Shown here: in pieces, positions 15,184 to 19,536 of the stretch | How positions within the stretch are numbered: position 1 is the first letter of the stretch | How the letters are laid out: each line of letters starts with the position of its first letter | NCBI GenBank assembly: GCA_002406055.1 | Contig: DHMZ01000022.1 | Location: forward strand, 1 to 19,536 | Length of the DNA stretch: 19,536 bases | Source: Spirochaetales bacterium UBA4629 | Lineage (GTDB): Bacteria; Spirochaetota; Spirochaetia; Sphaerochaetales; Sphaerochaetaceae | Direction: 5' to 3' | Translations under genes and position numbers: made by a program | The notes under the pieces: generated by a model | What the model was told of the DNA's origin: nothing | The model's input: the letters and a program-made list of their open reading frames with translations, nothing else | Database searches by the model: none

Positions 15184-16146
15184 TCACCAAAGACCTGAGC
15201 CTGTAAGCTTGTTAGAAATCTTATTCGTTGTCCAAACAAGAATGAAGCTTACGATTGAGTTGAACATTCCAACAGCTGCAGCGTAAGAGTAATTAAGGTT
15301 CAACAATCCTTCACGATAGACATATGAGTTAATTACATCTGCTACTTCATATGTCAAAGAGTTGTACATAAGAATAATCTTCTCGTATCCAACATTGAAC
15401 ATCTTTCCAATCTGAAGGATGAGCATAATAACAATTGTTGGAAGAAGGCATGGTAGTGTTACAGACCAAAGCTGTCTAAGTTTTCCAGCGCCATCTATTC
15501 TTGCTGCCTCATATAGCTGAGAATCTATCGAGAGTAGCGCGGCAAGATAAACAATTGAGTTCCAACCTACATTCTGCCAAATGTTTGAAATGATATACAA
15601 AGGAAGGAAGTACTTTGGTTCATTTAACATCGTTACAGGTTCAAAGCCAAAATACGAAAGGAATGTAGTAATAGCACCTGTTCTTGATGTTAAATCCATT
15701 AAGATTGAAGTGACAACAACGATAGAAACGAAGTGTGGTATGTATGTTATTGTCTGTACAACCTTAGAGTACTTTTTAGAACGTAATTCACTGATAAAAA
15801 TTGCAAGAATAATAGGACAAGGGAATGTAAAGATAAGGTTAGTTACACTTATCCTTATTGTATTCATCAATGTTCTCTTAAAATAGTAATCATGAATAAA
15901 GTTCTTAAAGTGTGTTAAACCAACAAATGGAGACTTAAAGAAACCTAATCTAGGCTTATAGTTTTCAAAAGCAATAATCAAGCCAAACATTGATCCATAC
16001 TGGAAGACAATGTAATAGATAAGAACAGGAATGAACAAAAAGTATAGCGTTTTGTACTTATTCCAATCCTTTTTCATCTTTAGTTTTAGTGGCAAACTAG
16101 CTGATGGGTTAACTGCCACCTCATTTTGTGGTTGTTTCTTTTTCAT
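15184..16146 (-). CDS. Carbohydrate ABC transporter permease (LplB/YteP type)
   Basis: A 320-aa inner-membrane permease of the MalF-like LplB/YteP class and the first gene of the 12-gene operon. A basic cytoplasmic tail of about 35 residues precedes the first membrane helix (TLYFLFIPVLIYYIVFQYGS). The family's early FKSPFVGLTHFKNF segment and the EAA loop YEAARIDGAGKLRQLWSVTL are present. The C-terminus GSGLW is typical. The ATG at 16146 has AAGGTGG 7 bases before it. Homologous importers (LplB-YtcP with LipO-type binding proteins, and AlgM1/M2 with AlgQ) take up rhamnogalacturonan or alginate oligosaccharides, which fits a lyase gene in the same operon. Confidence 0.93.
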   Translation of the reverse strand: MKKKQPQNEVAVNPSASLPLKLKMKKDWNKYKTLYFLFIPVLIYYIVFQYGSMFGLIIAFENYKPRLGFFKSPFVGLTHFKNFIHDYYFKRTLMNTIRISVTNLIFTFPCPIILAIFISELRSKKYSKVVQTITYIPHFVSIVVVTSILMDLTSRTGAITTFLSYFGFEPVTMLNEPKYFLPLYIISNIWQNVGWNSIVYLAALLSIDSQLYEAARIDGAGKLRQLWSVTLPCLLPTIVIMLILQIGKMFNVGYEKIILMYNSLTYEVADVINSYVYREGLLNLNYSYAAAVGMFNSIVSFILVWTTNKISNKLTGSGLW

Positions 16147-16199
16147 TTATAATCCACCTTTTCCTCGTAAAGTATGAAGCACTATCTAAAATGAAAAAA

Positions 16200-16230
16200 T
16201 TGACAAAATAAAAACTCAAGATGTCATTAT
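16200..16230 (+). promoter_or_regulatory. Possible promoter for the GH43 operon
   Basis: A perfect TTGACA (16200-16205) is followed by CATTAT (16225-16230) with a long 19-base spacer. This would give a leader of about 150 bases before the GH43 start. The poor spacing and weak -10 box would suit an activator-dependent promoter. The TTGACA is also part of the first copy of the repeated motif, so its resemblance to a -35 box may be coincidental. Confidence 0.3.
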
Positions 16231-16243
16231 TTTACTAGTAAAA
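16230..16243. promoter_or_regulatory. 14-bp perfect palindrome, possible operator
   Basis: TTTTACTAGTAAAA is a perfect 14-bp palindrome in the middle of the divergent region. Imperfect symmetry continues outward (TCATTA on the left, ATGATA on the right). A dimeric regulator could bind here and affect both promoters. No LacI- or GntR-type regulator gene is in the window, so the binding protein is unknown. Confidence 0.4.
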
Positions 16244-16388
16244 ATGATACTTTTTTGTCGTTTTATATAGTTATTTTATTTTAACAAAAAAAAATACTGT
16301 ATGAAAAAACTAACAGAACGTTATCTTAAAATAATGGCAGAAAAAAATTACAGGTGTTTTTCGTTGCATCTGATGTAATAATCAAATC

Positions 16389-17882
16389 ATGTTTAAAAAT
16401 CCAATCATCCCAGGTTTTGCACCAGACCCATCAATTACTTATTGGGACGGTTATTACTATATTGTCACATCGACTTTTGAATATTTTCCAGGTGTCACTC
16501 TGTGGAGAAGTGCCAATCTTGCCTCTTGGGAAAACATTGGTGCTGTATTAACGAGAGAAAGCCAACTAAACTTAGATAGAGCCCTTCCTAGCTCTGGTTT
16601 ATACGCAGCAACAATTAGAGTAAACAACAGAGGAAGATTCTATGTTGTAACGACAAATAAATACACTCATGAAAACTTCATTTGTCATACAGATAATATT
16701 CTAGGAGAATGGTCAGAAATAAGCTTTATTACATCAGATGGTATCGATCCTTCCTTGCTCTTTTTACCCGATGGCAGATGCTTTTATACATCAAACGGAA
16801 GTGTCGATGGAAAGAGATGTATAAAAGGTGCATTCATTAATCCAGATAATGGACAACTTCTAGAAGATTTTCATCTCCTCTCTACAGGTTGTGGGGGTTC
16901 TTCTCCAGAGGGGCCACATCTCTATTACATCAACAATTGGTATTACCTAATGTTAGCTGAAGGTGGAACAGGATATGGCCACCATGAAGTTATACTTCGC
17001 TCTAAATCAATATATGGACCATATGAAAAGAATCCAAACAACCCAATTCTTTCTCACGTCTCTAGAAAAGGACACCCAATACAAGCAACAGGGCATGCAG
17101 ACCTAATCGAAACACCACAAGGCGAATGGTATGCTGTATTCTTAGCTATTCGTGTAAAACCGAGACCTCTATTACACCATCTTGGGAGAGAAACATTCTT
17201 AGCAAAAGTAGAATGGAAAGATAACTGGCCAATTATTGGAGAAGAAGGAAAAATAGAGCTTTCATATGCGACTGGTCCTGATTGCATAGATAATGATGAT
17301 TATTCAGTTCAATTCTCAAAACCTATAGCGTCATGGCACAGTCTAAAGATTAGAAAGCCAAAAGATAATTGCTATACTTTGGACACAAAAGAAAAGAAGC
17401 TTACCTTAATTGGTGAAGAAAAAATAAATACAACTCTAGGCCATCCTACCCTATTAGCCTTTAGACAACGAGGCTTTCACGAAAAGATGGAAGCTGGTCT
17501 TTCAATTTCCGACTTAGAAGGAAGAGCTGGAATAGCTAGTTGGCTTAGTAGCGACTATCACTATCGCTTAGAAATAAAAAAGACAAAAAAACATGTTGTT
17601 GCATCGCTTGTAAGACATATTCATGACTTTGAAGCAACGACTAAAAAAATAATGTTACCTATACTAAACGATGTTAAGTTAGCAATAACTTCTGATGAAA
17701 ACTACTACTATTTCTTCGTAAATGGCATCTTTTTAGATAAAGCCTCTGTGTATGGCTTAAGCCAAGAAGGAACAATGTATAACTCATTTACAGGAGCATT
17801 ATTTGCCATCTATGCCGAAGAAGGAAAAGCAACATTTCTTGAAGGCATAACAATGAAAAGTATTAGAGAGGAGAATAAATAA
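16389..17882 (+). CDS. Glycoside hydrolase family 43 beta-xylosidase/alpha-L-arabinofuranosidase-like
   Basis: A 497-aa GH43 enzyme. The five-bladed propeller starts with NPIIPGFAPDPS (catalytic base Asp13) and YYIVTSTFEYFPGV. DGIDPS supplies the pKa-modulating Asp120, and SSPEGPHLY gives the acid Glu174. The N-terminal lines resemble the XynB-like beta-xylosidase/arabinofuranosidase branch. The C-terminal ~170 residues (from about 325) look like the beta-sandwich domain common in this branch. There is no signal peptide, so it is probably cytoplasmic and trims imported oligosaccharides from the non-reducing end. The ATG is set by the conserved N-terminus, but no clear ribosome site precedes it, which is unusual here. 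It is the first gene of the divergent operon and runs directly into the SDR gene. Confidence 0.9.
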   Translation: MFKNPIIPGFAPDPSITYWDGYYYIVTSTFEYFPGVTLWRSANLASWENIGAVLTRESQLNLDRALPSSGLYAATIRVNNRGRFYVVTTNKYTHENFICHTDNILGEWSEISFITSDGIDPSLLFLPDGRCFYTSNGSVDGKRCIKGAFINPDNGQLLEDFHLLSTGCGGSSPEGPHLYYINNWYYLMLAEGGTGYGHHEVILRSKSIYGPYEKNPNNPILSHVSRKGHPIQATGHADLIETPQGEWYAVFLAIRVKPRPLLHHLGRETFLAKVEWKDNWPIIGEEGKIELSYATGPDCIDNDDYSVQFSKPIASWHSLKIRKPKDNCYTLDTKEKKLTLIGEEKINTTLGHPTLLAFRQRGFHEKMEAGLSISDLEGRAGIASWLSSDYHYRLEIKKTKKHVVASLVRHIHDFEATTKKIMLPILNDVKLAITSDENYYYFFVNGIFLDKASVYGLSQEGTMYNSFTGALFAIYAEEGKATFLEGITMKSIREENK

Positions 17883-18650
17883 ATGAAAAAAACAGCAATT
17901 GTAACAGGTTCAAGCAGAGGAATTGGTTTTGCTATTGCAAGACAGCTTGGAAAAGATGGTTACAACATCGTAATGGTTGCAACTGGAGATAGAGAAAAAA
18001 ATATAGAAGCAATTGAAAAACTAGAGAAAGAGAATATTACTGTTGAATACGTCAAAGCAAATGTTTCAGATAGCGAAGATAGAAAAAGAATAGTTGAAAG
18101 CACTGTTTCTCACTTTGGCAGAATAGACGTTCTTGTAAACAATGCTGGTGTTGCACCTGTTGTTAGAGCAGATTTATTAGATATGACAGAAGAATCTTTT
18201 GATAGAGTTCTGACAATAAATACAAAGAGCAATATGTTCCTTACTCAGATAGTAGCTAAAGAGATGATAAAACAGGACAAAATAGAGGAGAGACGTGGTG
18301 TAATCGTTAATATATCTTCCTGCTCTGCCGTTGTATCTTCAACCTCTAGAGGCGAGTATTGCGTTTCAAAAGCAGGGATATCTATGCTAACTACCCTCTA
18401 TGCAGACCGTCTTGCAGGAGAAGGAATTCTTGTTCATGAAGTAAGACCAGGCGTAATCAAAACAGATATGACCAGTGCAGTTGAGGAGAAATATGATAAC
18501 TTAATTAAAGATGGTATTTTTCCTATCGCACGCTGGGGAAGACCTGAAGATGTTGCAAATGCTGTAAGTGCACTTGTTTCAGACAAATTCTTGTACACAA
18601 CAGGAAATTATATTGATGTTGATGGTGGATTTCACATAAAAAGACTATAG
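17883..18650 (+). CDS. SDR-family NAD(P)-dependent dehydrogenase (FabG-like, probable sugar dehydrogenase)
   Basis: A 255-aa classical short-chain dehydrogenase. It shows the cofactor motif TGSSRGIG (9-15), NNAG at 86-89, catalytic Ser146, Tyr159 and Lys163 (YCVSK), and PGVIKTDM after the active site. The C-terminus GNYIDVDGGF is typical of the family. Similar proteins are often annotated as 3-ketoacyl-ACP reductase, but no fatty-acid genes are near. The ATG directly follows the GH43 stop with no gap, and GGAG lies 9 bases before it, inside the GH43 gene. In this setting it more likely reduces or oxidises a sugar or sugar-acid carbonyl, comparable to KduD in unsaturated-uronate catabolism. 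The substrate is inferred from context only. Confidence 0.87.
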   Translation: MKKTAIVTGSSRGIGFAIARQLGKDGYNIVMVATGDREKNIEAIEKLEKENITVEYVKANVSDSEDRKRIVESTVSHFGRIDVLVNNAGVAPVVRADLLDMTEESFDRVLTINTKSNMFLTQIVAKEMIKQDKIEERRGVIVNISSCSAVVSSTSRGEYCVSKAGISMLTTLYADRLAGEGILVHEVRPGVIKTDMTSAVEEKYDNLIKDGIFPIARWGRPEDVANAVSALVSDKFLYTTGNYIDVDGGFHIKRL

Positions 18651-18662
18651 AATGAGATAACT

Positions 18663-19536
18663 ATGGAATACAAAGGCTATAATATTGAAGAAATTAAAGT
18701 TAATACTTGTATCGTTGGAACAGGTGCTGCAGGCTACAACGCAGCATGCAAGCTAAAGAAACTTGGACAAAACGACATATTATTAATTAGTGAAAATCGT
18801 CTTGCAGGCACTAGCCGAAACACTGGAAGTGATAAGCAAACATACTACAAGCTTTCACTTAGTGGAAAGACTCCTGATAGCATCGAAATGATGGCAGAAA
18901 CACTTTTCAATGGCAAAGCTGTCGATGGAGATATTGCTCTCTCTGAGGCGGCATTAAGTGTTCAATCCTTTTTACACCTTGCGGAGTTAGGACTACCCTT
19001 CCCAACTAATAGCTATGGAGAGTATGTTGGCTATAAAACAGATCATGACCCAAGAGAGAGAGCTTCTTCAATTGGACCATATACATCAAGAGAAATGACA
19101 AGAGCTCTAGAGAAAGAAGCTCTTAGCCTAGGTGTTCCATTTCAAGATAATCTTCAAGTTGTAAAGATTTTATCAGATAATGAGCGTAGTTACGGCCTAA
19201 TATGCATAAAGACAAAAGAATCTGACAGCAAGAATTCTTTCATTTTAATAAGAGCAGAAAACATAATCTATGCAACCGGTGGACCTGCTGGAATATATAA
19301 GGAAAGCGTATATCCTTTTAGTCAAAAAGGATCATCAGGACTTGCTTTTGAAGCTGGAGTAAAAGGAAGAAATCTAACCGAATGGCAATTAGGGCTGGCA
19401 TCAGTCTCCCCAAGGTGGAATGTTTCTGGAACATATATGCAAGCGCTTCCCCGTTTTTATTCAACACTCCAAGATGGAAGTGATGAAAGAGACTTCCTAT
19501 CTGTCTTCTTTGAGAATAAAGCCAGAATGCTTTCTT
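18663..19536 (+). CDS. FAD-dependent fumarate-reductase/aspartate-oxidase-like flavoprotein (partial, 3' end missing)
   Basis: The reading frame is open from ATG 18663 to the window end (291 codons), so the C-terminus lies outside. The start has an FAD dinucleotide-binding motif, CIVGTGAAGYNAA (Gly19, Gly21, Gly24). A second FAD-contact motif, YATGGPAGIY, lies near residue 205. It belongs to the flavoprotein group that includes fumarate/succinate dehydrogenase flavoprotein, L-aspartate oxidase and AprA. SGTYMQALPRF further on is typical of an uncharacterised gut-bacterial branch. It follows the SDR gene by 12 bases in the same operon; the ribosome site is weak. Members of this group often work with a small ferredoxin subunit, so one may be encoded just beyond the window. 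Reduction or oxidation of a sugar-derived C-C bond is possible but not shown. Confidence 0.82.
   Translation, partial: MEYKGYNIEEIKVNTCIVGTGAAGYNAACKLKKLGQNDILLISENRLAGTSRNTGSDKQTYYKLSLSGKTPDSIEMMAETLFNGKAVDGDIALSEAALSVQSFLHLAELGLPFPTNSYGEYVGYKTDHDPRERASSIGPYTSREMTRALEKEALSLGVPFQDNLQVVKILSDNERSYGLICIKTKESDSKNSFILIRAENIIYATGGPAGIYKESVYPFSQKGSSGLAFEAGVKGRNLTEWQLGLASVSPRWNVSGTYMQALPRFYSTLQDGSDERDFLSVFFENKARMLS

Larger units (their letters stand above)
1368..16146 (-). other. Twelve-gene oligosaccharide uptake and redox catabolism operon
   Basis: All twelve genes lie on the minus strand. Gaps are 0-20 bases, except for the 67-base gap with a hairpin after the binding-protein gene. Overlaps occur at 7539-7542 and 13532-13539, and several ribosome sites lie within the preceding gene. 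No other terminator-like structure is seen before 1299-1336. A single transcript from the divergent region is likely, though internal promoters cannot be excluded. Confidence 0.75.
16193..16353 (+). repeat. Three direct copies of a 14-bp motif (GAAAAAANTNACAR)
   Basis: Copies lie at 16193-16206, 16303-16316 and 16340-16353, all in the same orientation. All share GAAAAAA, T at position 9, ACA at 11-13 and a purine at 14. Copies 1 and 2 extend upstream to ATGAAAAAA. Spacing is 110 bases and 37 bases, about 10.5 and 3.5 helical turns. Direct repeats suit AraC-type regulators. The A-run makes chance matches likelier than usual, so this is a candidate only. Confidence 0.4.
16147..16388. promoter_or_regulatory. 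Divergent promoter and regulatory region
   Basis: This 242-base, strongly AT-rich gap separates the minus-strand operon (starting at 16146) from the plus-strand operon (starting at 16389). It must hold both promoters and is the likely target of the operon's AraC-type regulator. It contains a ribosome site for the permease (16154-16160), a consensus TTGACA, a palindrome and three copies of a short motif, each listed separately. On the minus strand TATATA at about 16263-16269 is a possible -10 box, without a convincing -35 box. No small gene is supported here. Confidence 0.75.

Noticed and set aside
15581..15886. 101-codon plus-strand ORF opposite the first permease
   Set aside because: The permease frame carries the conserved EAA loop and membrane helices; the opposite ORF has no recognisable domain or start signal.
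17883..18650. Calling the SDR a fatty-acid FabG
   Set aside because: The fold fits, but the gene is fused operonically to GH43 and a flavoprotein, with no acyl-carrier or fatty-acid genes nearby.
1..19536. CRISPR array, tRNA/rRNA genes, insertion sequences or prophage
   Set aside because: No regularly spaced repeats, cloverleaf-like sequence, transposase or integrase motifs were seen on either strand.

Overview
This AT-rich window, dense with AGA arginine codons, reads as one carbohydrate-utilisation locus of a host- or rumen-associated bacterium, most probably a spirochaete (Treponema/Sphaerochaeta-like). The argument for a diderm spirochaete is the solute-binding protein: its leader ends in VFA/QGSQEA with no lipobox cysteine, a form common in spirochaetal sugar-binding proteins and unlike the lipidated binding proteins of Firmicutes. 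The first gene is a separate lipoprotein with a relaxed lipobox. The phylum assignment is an inference; no rRNA or marker gene is present.

Layout. Positions 1-261 are AT-rich upstream DNA. A lipoprotein alpha/beta-hydrolase (262-1263, +) converges on a 12-bp-stem terminator (1299-1336). From 16146 down to 1368 lies an uninterrupted 12-gene minus-strand operon with short gaps and several overlaps. In transcription order it encodes two LplB/YtcP-type ABC permeases, a TIM-barrel isomerase/epimerase-like protein, an FMN/2x[4Fe-4S] PreA-like oxidoreductase, a Gfo/Idh/MocA oxidoreductase, the solute-binding protein (followed by a hairpin), a heparinase II/III-type lyase, a second TIM-barrel isomerase/epimerase, a second Gfo/Idh/MocA enzyme, a membrane AraC-type regulator, a third Gfo/Idh/MocA enzyme and an Ldh2/YiaK-type dehydrogenase. 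A 242-bp divergent regulatory region (16147-16388) separates this from a plus-strand operon: GH43 glycosidase, SDR dehydrogenase, and a fumarate-reductase-like flavoprotein cut by the window end.

How it may work together (inference). The binding protein and permeases import an oligosaccharide, using an ATPase encoded elsewhere. The lyase and GH43, both without signal peptides, cut it in the cytoplasm. Three Gfo/Idh/MocA dehydrogenases and two TIM-barrel proteins then act on the sugars. That combination resembles the known oxidative 3-keto-glycoside elimination pathways, in which a sugar C3-OH is oxidised and the glycosidic bond is eliminated. Two flavin enzymes (FMN/Fe-S and FAD), the SDR and the Ldh2-type enzyme would handle redox chemistry of the resulting unsaturated or keto sugars. 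The FMN/ferredoxin enzyme in a sugar operon is the most unusual element. The AraC regulator with an extracytoplasmic domain probably controls both operons from the divergent region, where three copies of a 14-bp motif and a 14-bp palindrome occur.
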